NCBI RefSeq assembly: GCF_014490665.1
Contig: NZ_CP061038.1
Location: 2,046,001-2,110,000, forward strand
From: Sphingomonas alpina
GTDB taxonomy: Bacteria; Pseudomonadota; Alphaproteobacteria; Sphingomonadales; Sphingomonadaceae
Reading direction: 5' to 3'
DNA: 64,000 nucleotides
Shown: one piece after another, positions 34,424 through 43,667 of the stretch
How the letters are laid out: the number at the start of each line of letters is the position of its first letter
Position numbering within the stretch: position 1 is the stretch's first letter
The notes under the pieces: generated by a model
Databases searched by the model: none
The model's input: the letters and a program-made list of their open reading frames with translations, nothing else
Told to the model about the DNA's origin: nothing
Program-made: the position numbers and the translations under genes

Positions 34424-35083
34424 CTAACGTCCCGACAGGCGATGAATCAAGACGCGCCACACGCGTCGCGGCGCGCCCCGCGCAATCGCCTCGCCAAGCG
34501 GCACGGCAAGATCAAGCCGCGCAAGATGGGCAAGCGCCCCCAGTGGCCGGCCCGCCCTGCTCCACCGCGCCGCGGTGGCCGCCGCCAATGGCCCCTGCGC
34601 CAGGCCAAGCGCGCGGCGTGCGACGTCAGCGTCCTGGATATGCCGCGCCAGGTCGGCCAGCGCCCAACCTCGTCCAGCCGGGGCGACCGGATCGGATGGC
34701 GGGATCCCCAGCAAGCTTCCGGCGGCACCGAACAGGATGACGCCGCGCGCCGCATATTGCTCCAGCGTGGCATCATCGGGGAGGTCGGGATCGAGCAACA
34801 CTTCCCAGGCATCGATCATGTCGGCCAGCCGGGCGCCCGAAATGCCGTGCGGGATCACCTCCGCCGCCAGCGTCGCCAGCACCGGCTCCGCCGGCACGAC
34901 GCCGCTATCCAGCCGGCTCAGCGCTTCATGCCACCAGGTCAGCCGCATCTGGCCGATCATCGGCTCGCTGGTAGTGCGCAGGACCGCCGCCAACGCATCG
35001 TCGAGCGCAAACAGCGCCGACACACCCGCGCGCTGCGAAGGCGGCGCATAGGACAGGGCCAGAATGCGCTCGGGGTCGGTCAT
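34424..35083 (-). CDS. Squalene/phytoene-synthase-fold protein, NDUFAF6-like
   Basis: This protein has 219 residues from the ATG at 35083 (MTDPERILALSYAPPSQRAGVSALFALDDALAAVLR); an upstream start at 35125 lacks family character. The sequence TSEPMIGQMRLTWWHEALSRLDSG matches the SEPMxGxIRLxWWxEAL region of the mitochondrial complex I assembly factor NDUFAF6 group. The aspartate-rich substrate motifs of true squalene/phytoene synthases are absent, so prenyl-transfer activity is unlikely. It is probably a cytosolic assembly or scaffold protein. Confidence 0.85.
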   Translation of the reverse strand: MTDPERILALSYAPPSQRAGVSALFALDDALAAVLRTTSEPMIGQMRLTWWHEALSRLDSGVVPAEPVLATLAAEVIPHGISGARLADMIDAWEVLLDPDLPDDATLEQYAARGVILFGAAGSLLGIPPSDPVAPAGRGWALADLARHIQDADVARRALGLAQGPLAAATAARWSRAGRPLGALAHLARLDLAVPLGEAIARGAPRRVWRVLIHRLSGR

Positions 35084-35203
35084 CGGCGCAATCGCCTCCC
35101 AGATCGTGAGCGTAACGTTAACCACGTCGCTTGAGCCGCGATTATCCCTTCCCGACGCATAGGCCCCTGGTTGGGACCAATACGATTATTGCGGGGCGGC
35201 TTA

Positions 35204-37267
35204 ATGTCGGGGATCAGGGCGATCGAGCAAACGGTGGCGCGTGGCTTTCTGGGGCGGCTGGCACGCGACGTCCGTGGCAACACGTTGGCGATCATGGCGG
35301 CGGCATTGATCCCTCTCGCGGGGCTGGTCGGCGGAGGCATCGACATCAGTCGCATGTACATCACCAAGACGCGACTGCAACACGCCTGCGATGCCGGCGC
35401 CCTCGCTGGCCGCAAGGCGATGGGCGGCGGCGTATGGGGTACCGACGATAATGACGTGGCGAAGCAATTCTTCGATGCCAATTTTCAATCGGGCTCCTAT
35501 GGTTCGGGAACGGTCTCGAAAACGTTCACGGAAAGCGCAGGTAAAGTATCGGGCAGCGCATCGACGGTGCTGCCGATGACACTGATGAAGATCTTTCAGA
35601 AGTCGACCGAAACGCTGTCCGTTACCTGTGACGCAGAAATGCGATTGCCCAATACCGATGTGATGTTCGTACTCGATAACACCGGTTCCATGGGTGACAC
35701 ACTGGCTGGCGACACAGCGCCCAAGCTCGACGGCCTGAAGATTGCGGTGAAATGTTTCTATGAGATCGTCGCCCGACTGAACACCAACGCTACCTGTGTT
35801 GCGGGCACGCCAAGTGGGGGGACCGGCGATCAGGTACAGGTCCGCTTCGGCTTTGTGCCCTATGACACCAACGTCAACGTCGGCTATTTGCTGCCCAGCA
35901 GCTATTTTGCCGACAGCTGGCCGTACCAGTCTCGCGAGCGAACGACGGTGTACGGCCTGTTTTCGTCGTGGGACAGTTCGACCCGCAATGCCCAGGCCTA
36001 TGGTGCATGGGTCGACACATCGGTCGCTGCGGTGACGATCAACAAGAACAGCAGTTGCAGCAGTTCGACCACCGGGATCGCGGTGCCGGCCGATACCTAT
36101 ACCATCAACGGCAATCCAAGTTCGTGGGCCGACCAGGAATCCGCTACGCAATGGCGTGCCTATGTGATGACCAAGCATCGCAACTATACCATCAATTCGA
36201 CCGGAACATCGGGCAACAACCGAACCTGCAAGCTGCAGTACCGTGAACGGCAGCTGGAACGACGGGCATTTTGGAATCGCTCGACCCAGAATGTTGCCAA
36301 TGTCCTGCCTTTCCCGGCCTGGTTGTACAAGCAGACGAATCTGAATGTTTCCGGCCTGAAGAACGGCAGCGGCTGGAACAGCAGCATGACGCTGCCCATC
36401 GGCGACAATCATACCGACATGACGGTAACATGGGACGGTTGCGTCGAGGAACGCCACACCGTGCGTCAGGCAAGCTACAGCCCGATCCCGGCCGGCGCCA
36501 ACGATCTCGATATCGATTCCGCACCATCGGCAAGCAACACGGAAACCCAATGGGGGCCCGTCCTCAATCAGGTCATCTACCCCCGCAAGAGCAGCTATTC
36601 CAATAGTGGTTCATACACGACGGACGATGTCACCACCTTCAACCAGAGCTATACTGGCGAAAGCTATTCCTGCCTCACTTCGGCAACCAAGATGAAGAAA
36701 TGGACCGATCCGAGCGTTTTTGACGCCTATGTCGATTCTCTTCACAAGGGCAGCAACACATATCATGACATCGGCCTGGTCTGGGGCGCGCGCTTGTTGT
36801 CCCCGACCGGAATCTTCCGCGCGGAGAATGAATTCACACTGCCCAACACCCTGCCGAACGGAACCACAGTTCCCGGCGGCGGAGAGATTGAGCGCCACCT
36901 GATCTTCATGACGGACGGTGAATCCTGTACCAGCACGATGAATTATCAGGCTTATGGTTTGGCCTGGTACGATCGGCGGCAAACCGATCCGTCGCAGGTC
37001 CCGACCAGCGGCTGCTCTTCCGACAGCCAGCCGGGCACGTTGACCGATCAGGTCAATGCACGGACCAACGCATTGTGCACGGCGATCAAGAACAAGAACA
37101 TCACCTTGTGGGTGATCTGGTTCGGCGCGAGCGCACCGGCGGTTGAAACACAGATGCGCACCTGCGCCACATCGGGCCGGTTCTTTTCCGCACGCAATTC
37201 ACCAGAGCTTCAGCGGACATTTGCCGACATCGCCAATCAGATTTCGCAGCTGAGGCTGACACGATGA
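35204..37267 (+). CDS. TadG-like pilus protein with von Willebrand A domain
   Basis: This protein has 687 residues from the ATG at 35204, behind a GGGGCGG site. The N-terminus is a TadE/TadG prepilin-like helix: positively charged RLARDVRGNTLAIMAAALIPLAGLVGGGIDISR, then the extracytoplasmic part. A vWA-type MIDAS appears as DVMFVLDNTGSMGD near residue 152 and DTNVNVGYLLPSSYF. The long middle portion is Ser/Thr/Asn-rich with many aromatic residues and several Cys pairs. It ends with HLIFMTDGESCT and a further helix. It starts a coupled module of three tad-type genes (ATGA with the next). Confidence 0.85.
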   Translation: MSGIRAIEQTVARGFLGRLARDVRGNTLAIMAAALIPLAGLVGGGIDISRMYITKTRLQHACDAGALAGRKAMGGGVWGTDDNDVAKQFFDANFQSGSYGSGTVSKTFTESAGKVSGSASTVLPMTLMKIFQKSTETLSVTCDAEMRLPNTDVMFVLDNTGSMGDTLAGDTAPKLDGLKIAVKCFYEIVARLNTNATCVAGTPSGGTGDQVQVRFGFVPYDTNVNVGYLLPSSYFADSWPYQSRERTTVYGLFSSWDSSTRNAQAYGAWVDTSVAAVTINKNSSCSSSTTGIAVPADTYTINGNPSSWADQESATQWRAYVMTKHRNYTINSTGTSGNNRTCKLQYRERQLERRAFWNRSTQNVANVLPFPAWLYKQTNLNVSGLKNGSGWNSSMTLPIGDNHTDMTVTWDGCVEERHTVRQASYSPIPAGANDLDIDSAPSASNTETQWGPVLNQVIYPRKSSYSNSGSYTTDDVTTFNQSYTGESYSCLTSATKMKKWTDPSVFDAYVDSLHKGSNTYHDIGLVWGARLLSPTGIFRAENEFTLPNTLPNGTTVPGGGEIERHLIFMTDGESCTSTMNYQAYGLAWYDRRQTDPSQVPTSGCSSDSQPGTLTDQVNARTNALCTAIKNKNITLWVIWFGASAPAVETQMRTCATSGRFFSARNSPELQRTFADIANQISQLRLTR

Positions 37268-37896
37268 GCCGCAAAGCATTTGCCCGGATCGCCGCCGACA
37301 GACGCGGCGTGACGGCCATCGAGTTCGCAATCGTCGCGCCGGTCATGGGATTGCTGCTGCTCGGCGCCTTCGACACCGCCCATTCGCTCTACATGAGGGC
37401 AGTGCTGCAAGGCGTTGTACAGAAGGTCGCCCGAGATGGAGCCTTGGAATCGGGTACCGCAGAAGCTCAGCAGATTGCGCTCGATAACAAGGTGCGTGCT
37501 TCCGTGCGCGCGATCGCCACCAATGCGACCATCACTTTCAGCCGCAGATTCTTTCGCAGCTATGACGCCATCGCGACTCCGGTGGCCGAGCCATTTACCG
37601 ACACCAACCATAACGGCACTTGTGATGAGGGTGAACCGTATCAGGATGAGAACGGAACCAACACCTGGGACGCAGACGGTGGTGGCAGCGGCCAGGGCAA
37701 CGCCAAGGACCGCACCGTCTACACCGTGTCCGTTAGCTATCCGCGCTTCTTCCCGCTCTACAACCTGATTGCCACGACTCCGGCGGCGCGGGCCGAAGCA
37801 AGCACGACCCGCATCTCCGCGACGACGGTGCTCGAAAACCAGCCTTTCAGCGACCAGAGCAATTACGTCGGTATCGTAAAGTACTGCCCATTATGA
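37264..37896 (+). CDS. TadE-family pseudopilin with a calcium-type Asp/Asn loop
   Basis: This 210-residue protein has the TadE helix RRGVTAIEFAIVAPVMGLLLLGAFDTAHSLYM, with the Glu5-like Glu in AIEFA. Between 110 and 145 an acidic insert reads DTNHNGTCDEGEPYQDENGTNTWDADGGG, which has calcium-loop character. It ends with a Tyr-rich region and Cys. Family members are minor pilins of Flp/Tad pili that assemble in the envelope. The ATG overlaps the TadG-like stop by ATGA, and its stop overlaps the next gene the same way. Confidence 0.87.
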   Translation: MSRKAFARIAADRRGVTAIEFAIVAPVMGLLLLGAFDTAHSLYMRAVLQGVVQKVARDGALESGTAEAQQIALDNKVRASVRAIATNATITFSRRFFRSYDAIATPVAEPFTDTNHNGTCDEGEPYQDENGTNTWDADGGGSGQGNAKDRTVYTVSVSYPRFFPLYNLIATTPAARAEASTTRISATTVLENQPFSDQSNYVGIVKYCPL

Positions 37897-38561
37897 ATAT
37901 CACCCTCCTTCGCATCACGCGCCGTTTATGGGTCAGCAGGAGCGGCACGGCGGTGCTTGAATTCGCCTTTGTCCTGCCGATTCTGGTCCTGATGAGCCTG
38001 ACCGGCGCCGAATTGACCAATTACATCACGGTCAAGATGCGGATCAGCCAGATCGCGCTTCATGTCGCGGACAATGCCGCGCGCATGGGTAATGGAAGCC
38101 AGTTGAGCGCAAAAACGGTGACGGAGACCGACGTCAACGACCTGCTGACAGGTGCCCAATTGCAAGCGGGCGAAATCCCGCTCTACGGCCATGGCCGGGT
38201 AATTCTCTCGAGTCTTGAAATCGATCCGGCACATGCCGGAAAGTACCGGATCAAATGGCAGCGGTGTCGCGGCACGAAGACCGACCATGTCTCGACCTAT
38301 GGTTTGGCAGGCCGCGATAATATGGACGGAATGGGCCCGGCCACCCGCCAGGTGACCGTCCAGAACAGCAATGCGACAATGTATGTCGAGGTATATTACG
38401 AATATGTACCGCTGATCGGTCTGGGCTCACTCGCACCGAGCAGAGATTTCGTCGAGGTCGCGTCAATGTCGGTGCGCGACCGGCGGGACCTCACCACCAA
38501 GACGACATCCCAGGGCGAGGAACTGCTCAATACCGAAGGTGCCGCGATATCGCGCTGCTGA
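37893..38561 (+). CDS. TadE-family pseudopilin
   Basis: This 222-residue protein starts MNITLLRITRRLWVSRSGTAVLEFAFVLPILVLMSLTGAELTNYITVK, the TadE segment with Glu in LEFAF. The body is beta-rich and ends VEVASMSVRDRRDL. It closes the three-gene module and is followed by a strong terminator. The rest of a Tad locus (secretion ATPase, TadB/C, prepilin peptidase, RcpA) is not in the window. Confidence 0.87.
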   Translation: MNITLLRITRRLWVSRSGTAVLEFAFVLPILVLMSLTGAELTNYITVKMRISQIALHVADNAARMGNGSQLSAKTVTETDVNDLLTGAQLQAGEIPLYGHGRVILSSLEIDPAHAGKYRIKWQRCRGTKTDHVSTYGLAGRDNMDGMGPATRQVTVQNSNATMYVEVYYEYVPLIGLGSLAPSRDFVEVASMSVRDRRDLTTKTTSQGEELLNTEGAAISRC

Positions 38562-38583
38562 ATTCGGCATTGGTCCGGCTCTT

Positions 38584-38613
38584 ATCCCTGACCGGGATGG
38601 CCCGGTCAGGGAT
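38584..38613. terminator. Strong bidirectional terminator between tad module and pdhB
   Basis: A 13-bp perfect stem (ATCCCTGACCGGG / CCCGGTCAGGGAT) has a 4-base loop ATGG and a TAATTTC tail. It separates the convergent tadE gene and pdhB (stop at 38622). Confidence 0.88.
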
Positions 38614-38621
38614 TAATTTCG

Positions 38622-40019
38622 CTAGCGGTACGTCACCTTCTTCACCGCCTCGACAATCTTGGCCGAACTGACCAGCGCGAGCTTTTCGAGGTTGGCCGCA
38701 TAAGGCAGCGGCACATCCTCATTGGCGACGCGCAGGATCGGGGCATCGAGGTCGTCAAACCCTTCTTCCATGCAGATCGCGACGATCTCCGACGCGATCG
38801 AGCAGGTCGCCCAGCCTTCTTCGACCACGACCATGCGGTTGGTCTTTTTCAGGCTCCTGAGCACTGCCTGCTTGTCGAGCGGGCGCAACGTGCGCAGATC
38901 GATGACCTCGGCGTCGATGCCTTCCTTGGCCAGCTCCTCGGCAGCCTCGAGCGACAGGCCGACACCGATCGAATAGCTGACGATCGTCACATCCTTGCCC
39001 TCGCGCATGGTGCGCGCCTTGCCGATCGGCAGGACATAATCGTCCAGCTTCGGCACTTCGAAAGTGCGGCCATAGAGTAGTTCGTTTTCGAGGAACACGA
39101 CCGGATCCTCGCTGCGGATCGCGGCCTTCATCAGGCCCTTGGCGTCGGCCGCGTCATAGGGCGCGATGACGATCAGACCGGGTACGCTGGCATACCACGG
39201 GCCGTAATTCTGGCTGTGCTGCGCGCCGACCCGGCTCGCCGCGCCATTGGGTCCGCGGAACACGATCGGGCAGCGCATCTGGCCGCCCGACATGTAGTTG
39301 GTCTTGGCGGCAGAATTCACGATGTGGTCGATCGCCTGCATCGCAAAGTTGAAGGTCATGAACTCGACGATCGGGCGCAAACCGCCCATCGCCGCGCCGG
39401 TACCGACGCCGGCAAAGCCATATTCGGTGATCGGCGTGTCGATCACGCGCTTGTCGCCGAATTCGTCGAGCAGGCCCTGGCTGACCTTGTAGGCGCCCTG
39501 ATATTGCGCGACTTCCTCGCCCATCAGGAACACGCGATCGTCGCGGCGCATTTCCTCGGCCATCGCGTCGCGCAGCGCTTCGCGCAGCGTGAGCTTGACC
39601 ATCTCGGTCCCGGCCGGGATCGCCGGGTCGGTCGGACCGTCATATTTGGTCGGCTCATGACCTGCACCGGTCTTGACCTGCGGTTGCGGCGCCGGCGTTT
39701 CGGAAGCCTTTTCAGTCGGCTGTTCCGCCTTGGGTGCCGGTTGGGCAGGCGCAGGCGGGGCCGCGGTCGCATCCTCACCCTCGGCATTCAGCGTGGCGAT
39801 GACGGTGCCGACCTTCACATTGTCGGTACCTTCGGCGACCAGGATCTTGCCGATCGTGCCTTCATCGACCGCTTCGAACTCCATTGTCGCCTTGTCGGTC
39901 TCGATCTCGGCCATGATGTCGCCGGACTTGACCGTATCGCCTTCCTTCACGAGCCATTTGGCAAGCGTGCCCTCCTCCATCGTCGGGGAGAGCGCGGGCA
40001 TCTTGATTTCAATCGGCAT
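38622..40019 (-). CDS. pdhB: Pyruvate dehydrogenase E1 beta subunit with N-terminal lipoyl domain
   Basis: This 465-residue protein begins with a lipoyl domain of about 80 residues ([23 protein letters not shown], lipoyl Lys in [13 protein letters not shown]), a Pro/Ala linker (90-130), then the transketolase-like beta domain ([59 protein letters not shown]). Together with E1 alpha it decarboxylates pyruvate and passes the acetyl group to lipoyl-E2. The extra lipoyl domain on E1 beta is typical of alphaproteobacteria. Its ATG overlaps the pdhA stop (TGATG). Confidence 0.96.
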   Translation of the reverse strand: MPIEIKMPALSPTMEEGTLAKWLVKEGDTVKSGDIMAEIETDKATMEFEAVDEGTIGKILVAEGTDNVKVGTVIATLNAEGEDATAAPPAPAQPAPKAEQPTEKASETPAPQPQVKTGAGHEPTKYDGPTDPAIPAGTEMVKLTLREALRDAMAEEMRRDDRVFLMGEEVAQYQGAYKVSQGLLDEFGDKRVIDTPITEYGFAGVGTGAAMGGLRPIVEFMTFNFAMQAIDHIVNSAAKTNYMSGGQMRCPIVFRGPNGAASRVGAQHSQNYGPWYASVPGLIVIAPYDAADAKGLMKAAIRSEDPVVFLENELLYGRTFEVPKLDDYVLPIGKARTMREGKDVTIVSYSIGVGLSLEAAEELAKEGIDAEVIDLRTLRPLDKQAVLRSLKKTNRMVVVEEGWATCSIASEIVAICMEEGFDDLDAPILRVANEDVPLPYAANLEKLALVSSAKIVEAVKKVTYR

Positions 40020-41077
40020 CAGTAGGTTTCCACCAGCACGTCGGTATAGAGTTCGGCGGGCTCCGGTTCGGGCGCGCTCTCGGCAAAGTCGGCGGCTTCG
40101 TTGACGATCTTGCGGATTTCCTGTTCGATCGTCTTGAGTTCGTCCTCCTTGACGCCCTCCGCTTCGAGCAGTTTCTTGCAATGATCGATCGGGTCGGACT
40201 TGTCGCGCACCGCCTGGACTTCGTCACGGCTGCGATATTTCGCCGGGTCGGACATCGAATGGCCGCGATAGCGATAGGTCTTCATTTCGAGGATGATCGG
40301 CCCCTTGCCGGCGCGGACCCAGGCCAGCGCCTCTTCCGCCGCACCGCGTGCCGCCAGCACGTCCATGCCGTCGACCTGGATGCCGGGAATGCGGAAGCTT
40401 TCGCCGCGGCGATAGAGCTGGTCTTCCGCCGAGGAGCGGTTGACGCTGGTGCCCATCGCGTACTGGTTGTTCTCGATCACATAGATGACCGGCAGCTTCC
40501 ACAGCTCGGCCATGTTGAAGCTCTCGTAAACTTGGCCCTGATTCGACGCGCCATCGCCGAAATAAGCGAGGCACACGCCGCCATCGCCCTTGTATTTGTG
40601 GCTGAAGCCAAGGCCGGTACCGAGCGAGACCTGCGCGCCGACGATGCCGTGGCCGCCATAGAATTTATGCTCGACGCTGAACATGTGCATCGAGCCACCC
40701 TTGCCCTTGGAGATGCCGGCCTGACGCCCGGTCAGCTCCGCCATGACGTCCTTGGGCGGGATACCGCAGAGCAGCATATGACCGTGATCGCGATAGCCGG
40801 TAATCACGCTGTCCTTGTCCGACAGCGCGGATTGCAGGCCGACCGCGACCGCTTCCTGGCCGATATAGAGGTGGCAGAATCCGCCGATCAGGCCGAGTCC
40901 GTAAAGCTGCCCGGCCTTCTCTTCGAAGCGGCGAATGAGCAGCATCTGCTTGTAGAATTCAAGCAGTTCCTCCTTCGACGCCTTGTAGAGCTTGGGCTCG
41001 TCGGGGCGTTCGCGGTTGGGCGTCGGCGGTTCAGCTTTGCGGGCGGCTGGTTTGTTAGCGGCGGGGGCTTTTGCCAC
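40019..41077 (-). CDS. pdhA: Pyruvate dehydrogenase E1 alpha subunit
   Basis: This 352-residue protein contains the thiamine diphosphate motif [38 protein letters not shown], and [11 protein letters not shown] plus [15 protein letters not shown]. The N-terminus is Ala/Pro/Lys-rich before the core starts at [16 protein letters not shown]. It is the first of a coupled pair with pdhB. E2 and E3 genes are not in the window. The upstream gap of about 150 bases holds a probable promoter shared with the divergent MFS gene. Confidence 0.96.
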   Translation of the reverse strand: MAKAPAANKPAARKAEPPTPNRERPDEPKLYKASKEELLEFYKQMLLIRRFEEKAGQLYGLGLIGGFCHLYIGQEAVAVGLQSALSDKDSVITGYRDHGHMLLCGIPPKDVMAELTGRQAGISKGKGGSMHMFSVEHKFYGGHGIVGAQVSLGTGLGFSHKYKGDGGVCLAYFGDGASNQGQVYESFNMAELWKLPVIYVIENNQYAMGTSVNRSSAEDQLYRRGESFRIPGIQVDGMDVLAARGAAEEALAWVRAGKGPIILEMKTYRYRGHSMSDPAKYRSRDEVQAVRDKSDPIDHCKKLLEAEGVKEDELKTIEQEIRKIVNEAADFAESAPEPEPAELYTDVLVETY

Positions 41078-41230
41078 GATGGGAAAACCTCGTTTCCGTA
41101 GGGGAGGAAGCGGTGCCTATAAGCCCCTTTCGGGCCGGACATCAATCGTCTGGGAAAACAGGCGAAGTTTGCGCCTGCAAAGCAATCGGCGATTGCCCCG
41201 CCGCAATCCTCGCGCCTAAAGGTCTCGGCA

Positions 41231-42514
41231 ATGGCCTCCGCCCCGCACCCCTTCCGCATTGCCAATTTCCGCGCCTATTGGGCGGCGCGTTTCGCCATGA
41301 CGATCGCGCAGAACGCGATGATCATCGTGATCGGCTGGCAGACCTACACCATCGCGCGCCAGACCATGTCGCCCAGCGCCGCCGCGGCGCAGCTCGGGCT
41401 GATCGGCCTGTTGCAGTTCGTGCCGCTGTTCGTGACCACGCCGATCAGCGGCTGGGTCGCCGACCGCTTCGACCGCCGCTGGATCACGCGCGTGACGGTG
41501 ACGTTGCAGCTCGGCTGTGCACTGATTCTCGCGTCGGTCACGCTCGACGGCGCCATGACTCTGCCGGTGCTGTTCGGGGTCGCCGTACTGCTTGGCCTTG
41601 CGCGTGCCTTTTCCGGTCCCGCCTTCAGTGCGCTCGCCCCCAATCTGGTCCCACGCGAAGTATTGCCGACCGCGATCGCGCTCAGCTCGATCTCCTGGCA
41701 GGTCGGCACGATCATCGGCCCGGCGGTCGGCGGATTCGCTTATGCGATCACCCCTTCGGGCGCGTATTGGCTCGCCAGCGCGCTGTTCGCCATCGCTTTG
41801 GTCTGTGTATTCCTGATCGGCAAGGTGCCGCGCTCCATTGCCGTCGGCAACGCTCATCCGCTGAAGCAGATCGCCGACGGCCTGACCTATGTGTGGCAGA
41901 ACAAGATGGTGTTCGGCACGATCACGCTCGACCTGTTCGCGGTCTTCCTGGCCGGCACCAGTGCGCTGCTGCCGATCTATGCGCACGATATCCTGAAGGT
42001 CGGCCCACAGGGGTTGAGCGCGCTCGCCGCGGCACCCGCCGTCGGCGCTTCGATCGTCGCGCTGTTCTTCTCGTTCCGCCCGCTCAAGACCAATGTCGGC
42101 CCAAAGATGCTCGTTGCGGTGCTGGTCTATGGCACCGCGACGATCGTCTTCGGCCTGTCGCAGATCATGGTACTCAGCCTGATCGCCCTTGCAGTGGCGG
42201 GCGCTGCCGACATGTTCTCGGTCTATATCCGCCAGTCGCTGATTCAACTCTACACGCCGGACGACAAGCGCGGCCGGGTCGGCGCGGTCTCGCAATTGAC
42301 CATTTCGGCCTCCAATGAACTGGGCGAGGCCGAATCGGGGTTCCTCGCCGCAGGGCTGGGGCCGGTCGGCGCAGTGCTGGTTGGCGGCGGCGGGGCGATT
42401 GTGGTCACGATCCTGTGGACCTATCTGTTCCCCAGCATCCGCAACGCAAAGACGTTCGATCCACCCGAAACGGCGCGAGACGCCGCAGACATTGAGATGG
42501 AGGCAGCACGATGA
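41231..42514 (+). CDS. MFS exporter, EntS-like
   Basis: This 427-residue protein has about twelve transmembrane helices; the cytosolic loop between TM2 and TM3 holds [14 protein letters not shown], the MFS A motif. Helices include [36 protein letters not shown] and [16 protein letters not shown], and the second half starts at [21 protein letters not shown]. It belongs to the drug:proton antiporter/MFS_3 type, close to enterobactin exporter EntS. The stop overlaps the cysK start by ATGA, an unusual partner that suggests export linked to cysteine or a sulfur compound. Confidence 0.88.
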   Translation: MASAPHPFRIANFRAYWAARFAMTIAQNAMIIVIGWQTYTIARQTMSPSAAAAQLGLIGLLQFVPLFVTTPISGWVADRFDRRWITRVTVTLQLGCALILASVTLDGAMTLPVLFGVAVLLGLARAFSGPAFSALAPNLVPREVLPTAIALSSISWQVGTIIGPAVGGFAYAITPSGAYWLASALFAIALVCVFLIGKVPRSIAVGNAHPLKQIADGLTYVWQNKMVFGTITLDLFAVFLAGTSALLPIYAHDILKVGPQGLSALAAAPAVGASIVALFFSFRPLKTNVGPKMLVAVLVYGTATIVFGLSQIMVLSLIALAVAGAADMFSVYIRQSLIQLYTPDDKRGRVGAVSQLTISASNELGEAESGFLAAGLGPVGAVLVGGGGAIVVTILWTYLFPSIRNAKTFDPPETARDAADIEMEAAR

Positions 42515-43431
42515 AAGCCAGCACGATCCTCGAGACGATCGGCAACACCCCGCACATCCGCGTGGCGAAACTGTTCCCCGACCGCGAAGTATGGATCAAG
42601 TCGGAGCGCTCCAATCCCGGCGGATCGATCAAGGACCGCATCGCGCTCGCCATGGTCGAGGCGGCGGAAGCCTCGGGCGACCTGAAGCCCGGCGGAACGA
42701 TCATCGAACCGACCAGCGGCAATACCGGCGTCGGCCTGGCGATGGTCGCCGCGGTCAAGGGTTACAAGCTGGTGCTGGTGATGCCGGAGAGCATGTCGCT
42801 CGAACGCCGCCGCCTGATGCTTGCTTATGGCGCGACCTTCGACCTGACGCCGCGCGAAAAGGGCATGAAGGGCGCGATCGAGCGCGCGCTCGAGCTGGTC
42901 GATCAGACCCCCGGCGCCTGGATGCCGCAACAGTTCGAGAACCCGGCCAACATCGCGGTCCATACCCGCACCACGGCGCTGGAGATCCTCAATGATTTCC
43001 GCGATTCGCCGATCGACGTGATCATCACCGGCGTCGGCACCGGCGGCCATATCACCGGCGTCGCCGAGACGCTCAAGAAGGAATGGCCTGACCTCAAAGT
43101 CTATGCGGTCGAGCCCGAGGCCTCGCCGGTCATTTCCGGCGGCCAGCCCGGCCCGCACCCGATCCAGGGCATTGGCGCGGGCTTCGTGCCGGCCAATCTC
43201 CATACCCAGGCGATCGACGGCGCGATCAAGGTCGAGGCCGGCGCCGCCAAGGATTTCGCACGCCGCGCAGCGACCGAGGAAGGCATGCTCGTCGGGATCA
43301 GCTCAGGCGCGACGCTTGCCGCGATCAGCCAGAAGCTGGCCGAGCTGCCGGCGAATGTCCGGGTGCTCGGGTTCAACTATGACACTGGTGAGCGCTATCT
43401 GTCGGTGCCGGACTTCCTCCCGGAAAGCTGA
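42511..43431 (+). CDS. cysK: Cysteine synthase A (O-acetylserine sulfhydrylase)
   Basis: This 306-residue protein makes cysteine from O-acetylserine and sulfide using PLP. The PLP Lys is in [11 protein letters not shown] (Lys42 of the family), the substrate loop is [13 protein letters not shown], the PLP phosphate loop is [10 protein letters not shown], and the Ser near [11 protein letters not shown] contacts the PLP ring. The length and start ([18 protein letters not shown]) are normal. It is translationally coupled to the MFS exporter in front. A long palindrome (43451-43494) follows. Confidence 0.95.
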   Translation: MKASTILETIGNTPHIRVAKLFPDREVWIKSERSNPGGSIKDRIALAMVEAAEASGDLKPGGTIIEPTSGNTGVGLAMVAAVKGYKLVLVMPESMSLERRRLMLAYGATFDLTPREKGMKGAIERALELVDQTPGAWMPQQFENPANIAVHTRTTALEILNDFRDSPIDVIITGVGTGGHITGVAETLKKEWPDLKVYAVEPEASPVISGGQPGPHPIQGIGAGFVPANLHTQAIDGAIKVEAGAAKDFARRAATEEGMLVGISSGATLAAISQKLAELPANVRVLGFNYDTGERYLSVPDFLPES

Positions 43432-43450
43432 CCAACCCTTTTATCACTTC

Positions 43451-43494
43451 TTTTATATCGCTTCCCGGGCGAAGGCCGGGGAAGCGATATAAAA
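43451..43494. repeat. 20-bp palindromic hairpin, REP type C core
   Basis: The arms 43451-43470 and 43475-43494 pair over 20 bp with one G-G mismatch and loop GAAG. The outer part is AT-rich and the inner part contains CTTCCCGGGCGAAG, related to the core at 33705. No T run follows on either strand. Confidence 0.85.
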
Positions 43495-43667
43495 ATGGGC
43501 AAAGCCGCCATTCGCATGCCCGATTTCTCATTCCCGGCATTCTGCGCTAAAGGCCGCTGCCCGATCCGCCAGGAGCCGACCGTGATCCCCTTCCCGCTCC
43601 AGACCGACCGCTGCTGACGCCCCTTCCGTGACCAGAATCCCCTACCCTCGCCGGTTCGAGCGTCGCG

